From positions 2,189,501 to 2,253,500 of the forward strand of contig JAWHQI010000148.1 in NCBI GenBank assembly GCA_033032865.1: a stretch of DNA of 64,000 nucleotides. The letters run 5' to 3'. Both the position numbers and the translations under genes were made by a program. The stretch comes from Dactylorhiza incarnata. Its lineage: Eukaryota > Streptophyta > Magnoliopsida > Asparagales > Orchidaceae. The notes under the pieces are model-generated. The model saw only the letters and a program-made list of their open reading frames with translations, had not been told where the DNA came from and ran no database searches. Below are positions 1-10,389 of this stretch, in pieces (within the stretch, counting starts at the first letter, position 1; each line of letters opens with the position of its first letter).

Positions 1-21
1 GATTCACCTAGAATCTTATAC

Positions 22-789
22 TTGCTACATATGGACCTCTTTGGACCTATTGCAATAAAGAGCTTAGGGGGGAAGTCTTACAATCTAGTTATTGTGGATG
101 ACTTCTCTAGATTCACTTGGGTGTTCTTTTTGAGAGAAAAGTCAGATAACTTTAAAGTTCTTACAGACTTTCTCAAGAGCATACAGATTGAGTACTCTAC
201 TGTAGTTGCATTGATTAGAAGTGATCATGGCACTGAGTTTGAGTCTCTTCTCATGCAAGAATTCTGTGAGATGGAAGGTAACAGACATTGCTTCTCATCT
301 TCTAGAACTCCTCAACAAAATGGGGTAGTTGAAAGGAAGAATAGAACTCTAATTGAATCAACAAGAACATTGCTTGCAGATGCTAACTTGCCCCTATCCT
401 TTTGGGCTGAGGCTGTTAGCACAGCAAATTATGTTCTGAATAGAAGTTTGATACACAAACTTAAGGGTAAAACTCCCTATGAATTGCTTAAAGGGAAGAA
501 ACCCAAAGTTGATTTTTTTAGAACTTTTGGATGTAGATGTTTTGTTCATAACAATGATAAGAAATATCTTAGAAAATTTGAACCAAAATCTGAAGAAGGA
601 ATCTTCTTAGGATATTCAATAGTTAGCAAAGCATATAGGATATTTAACAAATCCTCACTTAAAATAGAAGAGTCTATGCATGTTTCCTTTGATGAAACTA
701 ACATGTTTTACAAGGAGAAGAGCTCTTCTACCAAGAACACTTTGCAGGTACCAGCTCTATGTGAAGAGCTTAAAGGGTTAAATCTATAG
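22..789 (+). pseudogene. Copia integrase core (element A)
   Basis: Integrase catalytic domain that would insert the cDNA into the genome. The three acidic residues are visible: Asp in MDLFGP (residue 5), Asp in RSDHGTEF (residue 68) and Glu in QQNGVVERKNRT (residue 104). The copia-typical FWAEAV, YVLNR and EGIFLGYS blocks follow. The upstream zinc-binding HHCC part is outside the window. The frame ends at a stop at 787-789; the linker to RT (790-1131) is acidic, low in complexity and has further stops. One of the better preserved domains in the window, but part of a broken polyprotein. Confidence 0.9.
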
Positions 790-1131
790 ACAGGAGAATC
801 ACTGCATCCATCACCTCAAACTCTTGAAGATAGTGAAGAAGAATATCATCCAGATCTTGTTGATTACCTGAATCAAGCAACAGCAGAACATCCTCCACAG
901 GATGTAATAGCTGAACAAAATCCCAATGAGGATACTACTGCTGAACCAACTCCAACTGCTGACCACATCACAGTCAGAGATTATCCAATTTCACAAGTGA
1001 TTGGTGATATCACAACAGGTGTTCAAACAAGGCATCAACTACACTAAAATCAGACGCATACTTGCTTTCTATCACAAGTTGAACCTCAAACCATAAAAGA
1101 TGCAGAACAAGATCCAAATTGGATCCTTGCA

Positions 1132-2629
1132 ATGCAAGAGGAACTCAACCAGTTTGAAAGAAACAAGGTTTGGGATTTGGTTCCAAGACCAAAAGGCTAT
1201 CTAGTTATTGGCACCAAGTGGGTCTTTAGGAACAAGCTTGATGATCAAGGAAATATTGTGAGAAATAAAGCAAGATTGGTAGCTCAAGGATATTCACAGG
1301 AAGAAGGCATAGATTATGATTAGACATTTGCCCCTAATGCAAGGCTTGAAACTATAAGGATTTTCTTAGCCTTTGCTGCATTCAAGAAGTTCAAGGTATA
1401 TCAAATGGATGTGAAAAGTGCTTTTCTCAATGGAGACATCAAAGAAGAAGTCTATGTGGAACAACCACCAGGTTTCATCTCTCCAACTCATTCCTCCTAT
1501 GTATTTAAACTTAATAAAGCTCTCTATGGTCTCAAAGAAGCTCCCAGAGCATGGTATGAGACTTTAGCTAACTTTCTCTTGGAAAACAAATTCTGTAGAG
1601 GCATGGTGGACAAAACATTATTTTACAAAGTACATAAAAATCAAACTTTACTAGTTCAAATATATGTAGATGACATTATCTTTGGATCTACTGATTCAAA
1701 TTTGTGCAAAAGATTTTCCAATCTAATGCAATCAAGATTTGAAATGAGTAGTATCGGTGAATTATCATACTTCCTTGGTCTTCAAGTGAAGCAAACCCCA
1801 TCAGGAATCTTCATCTCTCAATCTAAGTATGCTAAGGAATTAGTGAAAAGATTTGGAATGTCTGATTCTTCTACTATGAAGACACCTATGGCCTCTAATG
1901 CTGTTATTAATACTGATGAATCAGGGAAACCTGTTGATCAGAAACTGTATAGGGCAATTGTTGGCTCTCTACTCTATTTAACAGCCAGTAGACCAGACAT
2001 AATGTTGGCTACATGCATTTGTGCTAGGTTTCAAGTTAATCCTAAAGAATCTCATCTTACTTTTCTGAAAAGAATTTTAAGATATCTAAAGGGTTGTCCT
2101 AATCTAGGATTTTGGTATCCAACAACATCTGAATTTGAATTAACTGGATTCTCAGACTCAGATTATGCTGGATGCAAGGTAGATAGGAAATGCACATCAG
2201 GAACTTGTCAGTTTCTTGGTGATAGGCTTGTGTTATGGTTTTGTAAGAAACAAACATCTGTATCTACATCAACAGCTGAAGCTGAATACTTAGCTGCTGG
2301 CAGTTGCTGCTCACAGTTGCTGCTCACAGATATTGTGGATACAAAATCAGCTCCTAGACTATGGTGTCAACTTAAATAATTCAGTTATATTTTGTGACAA
2401 CACTAGTGCAATATCTATAGCACAAAATCCAGTTCTCCATAGTAGGACTAAACACATAGATATTAGGCACCACTTCCTCAGGGACAATGTGGATAAAAAC
2501 AAAATCTGCCTACAATTCATTTCCACTGATTTGCAAAGAGCTGATATTTTCACCAAGCCCCTGGATGAAAAGAAGCACATCTTCTTTATGAATCAACTAG
2601 GAATGATAGATGGAGATTCAATCTGCTAA
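1132..2629 (+). pseudogene. Copia reverse transcriptase and RNase H (element A)
   Basis: RT starts around the FERNKVWDLVPRPKG block, runs through [22 protein letters not shown] and [12 protein letters not shown], and carries the catalytic YVDDIIFGS box near 1660-1685. RNase H follows with [33 protein letters not shown] and ADIFTKPL, so all usual blocks are present. Damage: an in-frame TAG at 1321-1323, and a frameshift at 2301-2326 caused by an exact 13 bp tandem duplication that moves the last third of RNase H into another frame (resuming at 2333-2629). Function would be copying genomic RNA into cDNA in virus-like particles; this copy cannot make an intact enzyme. Confidence 0.9.
2301..2326 (+). 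repeat. 13 bp tandem duplication causing frameshift in RNase H
   Basis: The 13-mer CAGTTGCTGCTCA occurs twice back to back (2301-2313 and 2314-2326). Thirteen extra bases shift the frame by one and separate the RNase H frame ending at 2379 from the continuation at 2333-2629. It looks like replication slippage on a Ser-Cys-Cys-Ser coding stretch that is conserved in the sister elements B and C. Confidence 0.85.
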
Positions 2630-2657
2630 AAATTAAGTACTTCTATTCATCTCACAA

Positions 2658-2849
2658 ATTCGTCGAACGAAGAAAGAAAAATTAGAATCTTTTGTCGAAC
2701 GGTGGTCTCTGAAACCTCTTAAACGCAGAGTCAGTTAAGGCAATTTCATTTGTTGAACGACGGTCGACGAAAAAGATGCTCTCGTCGAACGATTTCTGAC
2801 AAAGAAATAAAGCCTTTTCGACTTCTAATTTTATTAGGTTTTGTCGAAC
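2658..2849. repeat. Array of TTYGTCGAAC motifs between pol and env-like frame (A)
   Basis: Five copies of TTYGTCGAAC or one-base variants start at about 2659, 2691, 2749 (TTTGTTGAAC), 2781 (CTCGTCGAAC) and 2840. The reverse complement GTTCGACRAA is the unit repeated in the LTR of the same element (6135-6320), so the internal copies are inverted relative to the LTR copies. The array ends about 40 bp before a TATA box, which suggests an enhancer or operator function; that is inference. Confidence 0.75.
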
Positions 2850-2886
2850 AGTGGTTTACGAATGCGCCCTCATTCTTCTACCCCTC

Positions 2887-2894
2887 TATATAAG
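2887..2894 (+). promoter_or_regulatory. TATA box of a putative internal promoter (A)
   Basis: TATATAAG lies 104 bp upstream of the env-like ATG (2991) and downstream of the motif array. The following 95 bp are pyrimidine-rich, like a plant 5' leader, and the ATG context (ACAATGGCG) is favourable. Element C has the same arrangement with TATAAAAAG at 46025, 95 bp before its env-like ATG. Promoter activity is inferred. Confidence 0.55.
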
Positions 2895-2990
2895 CCTTAT
2901 TTTATCTTATTCTAAGCTTTGCACCTACAGAAATCGTCTTTCCCTCTAGTTCCCCTCTGCACTTGATCTTCAACTCTCTTTGCAGGAACA

Positions 2991-5800
2991 ATGGCGATTC
3001 CTCAGGCCTCTCTGCACCTAATGAAGTTTGACACAGGTTTCGACGTTGACATGGACTCGTTTGCACAGTCATACCAAATCTTCAAGGATATTCTTCAAAC
3101 GCTGGATGAACAACGTCCAAGGAAACTTCTAAGCACCAGGCAGAAGATAGCTGTTGCAGAGATAAAAGAATGGGTTTTCACTGCAAAACCAGTCGATGAA
3201 AGCTTGTCAGGAATAATCTCAGGTCATCATGTCTCTCTCTCTCCCATCATCCTTTCTAAAATCTTTGGTTTTGAAAATGGTGAAGATGAATTAGACATAA
3301 GCTCAAATGAATTTGATGAAGCTTTAGTCAAAATGGGTCATTTGACTGGAAACCCTAGTCACCTTCTGAAAAAGAACTTGTCTCAGGACTACAAGTTCTT
3401 AGCAGATATTGTTGGAAAAGTCTTGCTGAGCAAGACTTCTGGGCATGACTATATCAGTAGGCACCAATTTCTGTTAATGGTGGCCTTAATGGAGAAGAAG
3501 AAAGTCAACTGGGGATCAATTCTTTTTGAATTGATTAAAAAGAAAAACTCTAAAGACAATGTATGCTTTGGAAGAGTTTTAGGGATTTTTCTGCAGGAAA
3601 GGCATCCAGATCTTCTGGTGTCACCAAAAGTGACAATAAATGCCAGCAAGAGGCTGACCTCAGCACTCTTTGCTAAATGGGATAGAGTAATTCCCAAGAA
3701 GAATACAGGAGCTGATGCCTCTAGAAAAAGGAAAACTTCTAAGGACACAAGGACTGATCAAGTCACTCCCTCTACCCTTCTAGAAGCTCCTTCCTCAGTT
3801 CCTTCTTCCTCTCATATCTTCTCTCCACCTGCTCAACAATCTCCCACACATTCTCATTCTTCATCACCTCCTTCAACTGCAATATCACCCATCAATGATA
3901 TTCCACTCTCAACTGCCCACATCAATGATGTTCCACCTCCACCTCTATCTTCATAACCACTACCTACCACACCTCCATCTCCAATACATAGTGAATATCA
4001 TTCACCCATTCATTCTCCTACTCCAATCCATCTAGACATTCCCACACATACCACCTACATCAACAATATCATACCTCCAATCTCATCTCCATCCACCTCA
4101 CAACCATCCTCTAGTCATCCACCAGATTATCCATCCCTCAACCTCTCCTCCATTGCTGATCAGGTTTTTGATCATATCCTTCCTAAAATATGCCAGCTCC
4201 TGGATACAAAATTTGCTCCAGTTCTTTAGGCAATTTCTGCTCTATCTGCTAAGATAGCTTCTCTTCCTTCCTCTACTGCTGTCCCTTCTTCTAGGGGCCT
4301 AGATTCAGGCTGCCCTGAAGCTAGGCAGGGGGAGATGTCCTATGAAGAAGCTCCAGAAACAGAAGAAACTCCAAAAGATACAGAAATTGCAGTTTTCGAT
4401 ACAGATACAGAAATTATAGTTCTTGATACAGATATAATTGGTTCATGTATAATATCAGATACACAAGTTATAGAAGAAATAAATAGTATACGCATTCATC
4501 CATCCTGTGATCTACATAAGTTATTATCAAAATTTGATGTCACATATACTTCAAGGGTATCACCAGAGGTATACATAGAGGATTTATCAAAGGCTCTGAT
4601 TTGCCTTCCTCAGAAGACTCATTCTGATATCATACAAAATTACATCTCCTCTTTTCCTTCATCCACTGTTCCGACATTGAAATAAAGGATCATTCTGCAG
4701 AATATGAAGATGATCTTGCAGAATTCCTTGATGATACAACAACCTCACAAATTACTTCTTCACCTCCAATTCCTGTATGGAATGAAGAACCAATGCCAAG
4801 CTTTGATGAAATCTGGAAAGAAGCAGATGTAGAATTTGACAAAGCTGAAGAAAGATTAAAGGCTCATGAAGCAATCAAGAGAATTGATGATTTATATAAT
4901 AAGCCAATCTCATCTTCTGACTCTGATGATGATGACAACAGTGATTCTGATGATACATTTTTAAAGAAAAGAAAGAAAAGAACAGCTAAGTCAAAGGCTG
5001 CTCCCAAGCCTCCAAATCCAAATAATGACATTCCTTTGTACATTTTGTATAATGTTCCTCTTGATGAGAAAACTCCTCACTGGATGAAGTTCTCCAGAAA
5101 TGAGAACAACAGGAGGAAGAAATTCAAGAAGACTGGCTACATCCCTGACAAACCAGTCAAGCATAATCATCCTCCTCCTCCTCCAGCAGCTGGTGCAGTA
5201 GGATCAGCAGGTGTATCATTCACTTCTCAGAAGCAAAGCTCTCAACAATCAGGGAGACCTGGTAGTTCTAGTGGTTCTCATGCCTCTGGATCAGCCAGTG
5301 CTCCTCCTTCTAAGAAATCAGCACTTGCCTTACAAGAAAGACAAGCCATTATTCCACCTCAAATATCTTCAGAATATAAACTTCACATTTCTGATGGATC
5401 TCTTCACAGAGACAAAGCACCTCAAGAGGACACTCAAGATAAAGATGATTCAGAAGATATTTATTATTTTCCCGATCCAGAAGAAGAAAGGATCTATCAG
5501 ATGGCAAGACTAAAAGAAACAATTGCAGCTGCACAAATTAACAGGGCAAAAGCAGAAGGCAGAGATTTCTCAAATATCTCAACCATGTCAGAATACAGAA
5601 GGAAAGAACTTAAAAAGTTCAAACAATTTAAATCATTCAATGCTGAGGAATATATTGATATGCACCCAGAAGTATTTGTTCCTCATATCAAAGAACAGAA
5701 AATCATTGGACCTCAAGATCTGTTTCTCAGCAAAAAGCAATCAGAAGATCCTAACAGGAACATCATATTCAAGCAACTTTCTCAGGACAAAAAGTCTTAA
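2991..5800 (+). pseudogene. Sirevirus env-like downstream frame (element A)
   Basis: Long frame between pol and the 3' LTR, the place where Sireviruses carry an env-like or extra ORF of uncertain role. The N-terminal 240 or so residues form a domain of the kind often annotated 'putative plant transposon protein', with the block FLADIVGK.LLSKTSGHD near residues 136-154. A Ser/Pro/His-rich region follows, then an acidic DTD-rich stretch, a Lys-rich segment (KKRKKRTAKSK) and a charged C-terminus with EEERIYQMARLKE. It is broken by a stop at 3954-3956, a TAG near 4228 and a frameshift near 4680-4790; the last part reads 4793-5800. No signal peptide or clear membrane segment was seen, so an envelope function is not supported. 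Element C has a related frame at 46120. Confidence 0.75.
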
Positions 5801-5970
5801 ATCTTTGCTTGTTTATGACTGTAAAGTTTCTAAACTCAGAGCATCTTACTTTTATCTTATCTGATGATCTATTCAATCCTGTCAGATAAATTTCATTTTA
5901 TCTTGTTCTGTTGATTTTACTCTCTGTTGTATTTTTTCAATTATTTGTCAAATAGTATCCTAACCCAAAT

Positions 5971-5981
5971 AGGGGGAGATT
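5971..5981 (+). other. Polypurine tract (A)
   Basis: TAGGGGGAGAT sits directly before the LTR start TGTTGGAAC, the expected site for plus-strand cDNA priming. D has the same signal on the minus strand at 30896-30908. Confidence 0.8.
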
Positions 5982-6134
5982 GTTGGAACAACCCTATTAC
6001 TGATTTGGGCTAGGATCACTATATATTGATTAGGATTTATATTGACCCCATTGTATAGTCCTAGGGTCAAGTTTCAGGCTGATTAGATTAGTCAGAACTT
6101 AGGAAAAATTCAAGCTCAACAAATGGCGAGTGAC

Positions 6135-6320
6135 GTTCGACGAATGACCAGCTTCGTTCGACAAATTGTTTTCAGCAGACTGAAGAAATATAGCCAGTTC
6201 CAGGGTTCGACAAATGGCTAGCAGCGCTCGACGAATTCTAGTAGCGCTCGACGAATTCTAGCCAGCGCACGACAAATGGCTAGCAGCGCTCGATGAATTC
6301 TATCTAGCGCTCGACAAATT
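6135..6320 (+). repeat. GYTCGACRAAT motif array in LTR A
   Basis: About eight copies (starts at 6135, 6156, 6205, 6226, 6246, 6267, 6288, 6309), most spaced 20-21 bp, so mainly on one helical face. Forms GTTCGACGAAT, GTTCGACAAAT, GCTCGACGAATT and GCACGACAAAT occur. Located in U3 upstream of the TATA-like region, which fits enhancer repeats. Confidence 0.8.
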
Positions 6321-7066
6321 CCTTTCTGAAGTTCAGATTAATATTCTCAGTAGATGTCAGTTCTCTGAACACAAATCAGCAGAATAACGGATATATTTAT
6401 TTCTCCTTGGACATATTCAGGCAGCCATGTAAGGATATCTTTTCTATTTATTATATCCTTATATTTCTTCTATTCCAAGAAGAAGAATAGCCGTTGACAT
6501 TTAATGCCAAGGTAATTTCTCGACAAAAGGAATTGAAAGGACCTGCAAAAATCGTTTTTGGGTGGCCACCTAGTTCCAAGAAGGATTTAAGTCAGAAAAA
6601 TATATTCCTTAAATAGACAGAGGATTTGAATTTGAATATATATACAAGATATCCTCACGATCTCTAAGACTCTCAGTGATTACAGAACAAGGAGAATAGA
6701 AGAAGTTTAAGAGAAAGAAGAAGAAGAAAATATAGTATTCTTTCTAGCATTCTTCTCCATCAAGGCAGCATCCTCTTCATTCTGAGAACAAGATTCAATC
6801 TCTCAGATCTGCTGCAAGATAAAGTCTTTCAAGAGCAACAACAATCAGAAGATTAATTTCTTCCAGATAATCTGCTACAAAGACTTTTGTTTGAGAAAGC
6901 TCTGTCCACAAAGCTGTCATCAACTCTCATCAGACAGGGGGAGCTTTCTGCCTCAACACCTTTTATCTTCTATCAGATCATTGATAGAGAAGAATACTCT
7001 AAACCTCTTATCTCATCCTGTACAGGGTTAATACTCCCTTAAAAAGTTTACCCAGTGGTGGCAAGA

Positions 7067-7173
7067 CACCTTATCAAAAAATCCTTGTGTTGTTTTTGAG
7101 CACCTTATCAAAAGCTTATTGGTGTATGGACACCTTATCAAAAACCCCTTGGTGCCTGGGCACCTTATCAACC
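7067..7173 (+). repeat. CACCTTATCAA repeats in LTR A
   Basis: CACCTTATCAA starts at 7067, 7101, 7131 and 7161 (spacing 34, 30, 30), each followed by a T/G-rich segment. Lies in the transcribed 3' portion of the LTR. Confidence 0.75.
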
Positions 7174-7424
7174 GTCCTAGTGGATTCCTACCAAGGGTGG
7201 TAGAAGAGTAGACGTACCCAAATTTATTGGGGAACTACTATAGCTCCTTGTGTATTATGTGTTTGTTTATTTCTGTGTGCTTGTGTTGTGTGCTTTTCAT
7301 TACTCCTATCTCTATCTTTCACTCTCACTGATTACATATATATTTACTCAGTATTTTAAATTCCGCTATAAAACTAAACAGAAGATTTTAATACTCTATT
7401 CACCCCCCTCTAGAGTAATTTAAG

Positions 7425-9401
7425 ATCTGACCTCCACTTTCACTGGGCCTCTCAGCGACCCCTTCCTGGGCCTGAACTTCCTCTTCCTCCATCCTTTCCT
7501 TGACTGCATTCTCTCCTCCGGCTCCTGCCGCCTCCTCTATCACTTTATCAAACTCTTCCGCTTCTCCCATCGAGGTGATGGTGTTGACAGCCGTCACATA
7601 ACACTGTCTTGCAATCTTGGGGTCTCCCCTGACCCGGACCTGGATTCCTCCCACGTTGAACTTGAGACATTGATGGAAAGTGGATGGGACGCACCGAAAT
7701 GCACTGATGAGAGGCCGTCCGAAGATGGCGCTGTAGCTGCTCGGGGCGTCCACTATCACGAAGTGGCAGTTCCGGGACTGCCCTCCGAGGGTCACATGGA
7801 GTCCCACTCCACCCTCTACCTCCTTCCTCTCTCCCGCAAAACCAAATAAGGGACCATTCGAGTCCAACACCCTCCGGGCCTCCACCTTCATCTCGTCAAA
7901 CGCCTTCTTGAAGACGACGTTGACCGAACTTCCGTTGTCAACTAGGATCCGCGAGACGGTGAAGTTTTCGATGGCGGTCTGGATGACCAGCGCATCGCAA
8001 AATGGGTCTTCATAGCTTGGCATGTCCTTCTGGGAGAAGGTAATTTTCTCCGCCGAGGGTGGAGCAGTGGGTGTGGAGGCCACGCTCCACCGATAGATGG
8101 TATGGAGGCTAGCCTTTCGGATTGCCTCCACCCCTACTCCCCCATGGATCACTCTGATCCCTCCTCTACTCCCCACATAACCTCTATCTTCACACCTCTC
8201 TTCATCCTCTCCTCGAGGCTCGACCTCCTCGATTCTCACCTTTTGCTGTTGCCCTTGTGCGGGCACTCGGCCCCTTTTTGTCTCTAGGAACTCCGGGCAG
8301 GTGGCCATCGCGTGACCTTCCTCATCGTGGAAGTCAAAATACGGCAACGCCACCTCGCCTGCTTCACCTTCTGCCACTCTATTCCTCCTCCTTGCTCCCG
8401 CTTCTTCTCTCGCCTCTTCTCTCCTTCCTCTTCCTCTTCCTCTCCTGATCGCCATGGCTTGCTGAGGCGGGGGAGGCAACGGCCTTGGACCCTACCTCCA
8501 TCCCAACTGGGGTGGTCTTCCTTTCCCTCCATAGAAGTTACCCCTTCCCGGGCCGTAACCTCGTCCCTGACCTTGCATTCCTTCGGCACGCTGCCTCCAC
8601 TCCCCCTTCGGGACCTTGGATCCTCCCTTCTCCTTACTTCCTGTTGCCTGACCTCCGGCTCACTGAGCTTCGCTAACCATTTAGTGAGTTCTGGGTTGGC
8701 CTCCTCACTCTCAATCTCCTCCGCCACCCGTTCCATCAACTCTTCGTAGGAGACAGGGGTTTTTCTCTTCAAAGCCATTTTGAAAAAGCTCTCCCTTAGC
8801 CCGACGGTGAAAGCGAGCTGGAGTGCAAATCCTGGCATCTCTTGAGTGAGCAGCACTTCCTCTTGAAACTGATCCACGTAGCAAGCCAACGACTCCTTTG
8901 GCTCCTGCTTCACTTTGAAGAGGGACTCGACATCCTTCTTCCTCTTCTTTGTAGTTGAGAATCGCAACAAGAAGCTCCTGCGCAAATCTTCGAAGGCGCA
9001 GATCGACCCTGTAGGGAGTTGATGGAACCAGTCCCTGCCTTTTCCTTAAGAGTGACGGCGAAGAGCTGACACTTGAAAGCGTCCGACATCGGTCTGATGG
9101 AGACCGAGTCCTCAAAAGACTGAAGATGTTGGACAGGGTCATCCCTGCCGTTGTAGTACACCCTGTCCCACTCCCCGAACCCTACTGGGATAGGTGCAGA
9201 AAGCACCAACTCGCAAAAAGGGCTTCCCCCTTCTGCCACCCTTTCTCGCTCCGCGCAACCCCCGAGCTCTCTCGCCAAGCTCGGGCTCGCGATGGCTGCG
9301 CTCGCGAGGACGGTATTCGCCTGGACCGCTCCCACGGTCGCCATGTCTCCTGGACGCCCGCTCGTCTGCACCGCGCTCACCGGCACAGAGCTCGCCGGCA
9401 C
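7425..9401 (-). pseudogene. Gypsy gag and aspartic protease (element G)
   Basis: Gag begins near 9401 (minus). Recognisable blocks are GFGEWDRVYYNGRDDPVQHL, then after frameshifts (about 9140-9000) the capsid-like FKVKQEPKESLACYVDQFQEEV at 8910 downward. The frame from 8479 downward has an Arg-rich linker, a degenerate zinc-finger-like FDFHDEEGHAMATCPEF, and a retropepsin-type fold with ILVDNGSSVNVVF (Asp-Asn-Gly-Ser-Ser in place of DTG/DSG) and SAIFGRPLISAF. These are the marks of Tat-type gag-protease. Gag assembles particles and protease cleaves the polyprotein; this copy is split over three frames and lacks RT, RNase H and integrase. Continuation to 7400 is junction sequence. Confidence 0.8.
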
Positions 9402-9424
9402 AACGAGGAGGTCCCTCCACTAAC

Positions 9425-9974
9425 CCGGAAGATCGTTGAGCGCTTCCCCTCCCAAGCCAAAGCTGAGACTCGGGCACCTTGGAGAGCTCAGGAAATGTTA
9501 ACCAAAGAAAGCCTAAGGAGAGGGAAGCTGAAGTGAAGTCCCCTCTAAAGGTGCCCTTGAGGTCCTATTTATAGATTTTCTGATCTGGCCTGCAAATAGC
9601 AAGATTCCGCCTTTTGATTTTACTATCCGCACCCCAAATGGGTCTGCTAATAGCCAAACTCCGCTGTTTGGAGAGGCTAAAGGCAGACCACCGAGGGTGA
9701 CAGGGTAATTTGGCCGATCCCGGCGACTCGAGGAGGAATCTGGCTCGCCCGTCTTCTTGCGACCCATCGGCGAGTTCTTGACTCGCTCTCCTCCTTGCGA
9801 GCATTCGGCGGGTTCTTGACTCGCTCGCCTCCTTGCGAGCATTCAGCGTGTTCTTGACTCACTCGCCTCCTTGCGAGCATTCGGCGGGCCTCTGGCTCGC
9901 TCGCCTTCTTGCGAGCCACCTGGCTCGCTTCGCTTTTGTTTTCCCATCCTCTAGGCGAATATCGGGGTTGTACA
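9425..9974 (-). repeat. LTR-like segment of gypsy G
   Basis: On the minus strand it begins TGTACAACCCCG, as G' does at 47347. It carries the 38 bp tandem repeats, a TATA box (minus TATAAATAGG, 9563-9572) and a leader that aligns with 46577-47000. The border between LTR and gag leader cannot be set precisely. Confidence 0.6.
9756..9910 (-). repeat. 38 bp tandem repeat with GCGAG/CTCGC arms in LTR G
   Basis: CTTGCGAGCATTC recurs at 9794, 9832 and 9870 (period 38), with degenerate copies on both sides. Each unit holds ACTCGCTCGCC and TTGCGAGC, so the arms can pair. It lies upstream of the minus-strand TATA box. The G' LTR has a diverged version (GGGCGAGTGG, about 47040-47240). Confidence 0.7.
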
Positions 9975-10310
9975 GGGACAATCTTCTTCTCACACCCTCT
10001 TTCTTCTCTCTAACTCATTGTGGTAAGTTGCTAGTCACGTGTATCCCTTGAATTCCCCCATCTTTGGTAGTTCGAAACTGAGCATGGAAGTTGGAGAAAC
10101 TTTTGGCTACAATAGAACAAACATACACACTTCAAATCTAAGTGACTAAATAAATCGCTACAATGGTTGTGAAAGGTTGTCCACTACCGAGTTTGCCTGA
10201 GAGCTCCCATGCTGGAGGAGCCGGTGCAGTCTTCTGGAAGGAATTCAAAAAAAAGTTCAATTTGCTATTTGAGATGGTCTCTCAGCTCGCCAACAAGGAA
10301 ACACCCATTC
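9975..10310. other. Unassigned spacer
   Basis: Between the LTR start of G and the leader of copia B'. It reads through with no frame longer than about 70 codons and no recognised motif. Part may be residual G internal sequence. Confidence 0.3.
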
Positions 10311-10375
10311 ATTAGGAGCCCTCAGAGGATGAAGCGCCATTATTCCCGGTTTTGAAGCCATTTTGGAATAACCTC

Positions 10376-10387
10376 CCTCTGATACCA
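10376..10387 (-). other. Primer binding site of B'
   Basis: CCTCTGATACCA is the reverse complement of TGGTATCAGAGG, matching the initiator tRNA-Met 3' end used by plant copia elements. It is two bases from the LTR end. Confidence 0.8.
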
Positions 10388-10389
10388 CT

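Larger units (their letters stand above)
1..7415 (+). mobile_element. Copia element A, Sirevirus-like, 3' part
   Basis: The 3' portion of a Ty1/copia element; its 5' LTR, gag and protease lie left of the window. Order seen: integrase, reverse transcriptase, RNase H, a non-coding stretch with a motif array and TATA box, a long env-like frame, a GA-rich polypurine tract, and an LTR beginning TGTTGGAACA. Copia order (integrase before RT) together with an extra frame between pol and the 3' LTR is the Sirevirus/SIRE1 arrangement. The LTR end near 7415 is approximate because the sequence passes directly into a minus-strand gypsy fragment; the C-rich LTR tail (CACCCCCCTCTAG) is still present. Lineage is inferred from domain order and motifs only. 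Confidence 0.88.
5982..7415 (+). repeat. 3' LTR of element A
   Basis: Begins TGTTGGAACA right after the polypurine tract. Contains the GTTCGAC motif array (6135-6320), TATATATA near 6637-6645, a purine-rich transcribed part, a roughly 30 bp repeat (7067-7173) and the C-rich tail CACCCCCCTCTAG also seen near the LTR ends of B, C and D. The exact 3' end is blurred by the junction with the minus-strand gypsy gag-protease fragment. Length of about 1.4 kb suits a Sirevirus LTR. Confidence 0.8.
7416..9974 (-). mobile_element. Tat-like gypsy fragment G
   Basis: Minus-strand 5' part of a Ty3/gypsy element: an LTR-like segment (about 9425-9974), gag, and a zinc-finger/protease frame cut off near 7416 at the border with LTR A. 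Its base composition is much more GC-rich than the copia elements around it. A second member (G') has its LTR at 46577-47347. Lineage is inferred from the gag and protease signatures and is tentative. Confidence 0.75.

Noticed and set aside
8102..8749. Plus-strand open frames opposite gypsy G
   Set aside because: Complement of the gag-protease frame; Ser/Pro/Leu-rich shadow with no domain.
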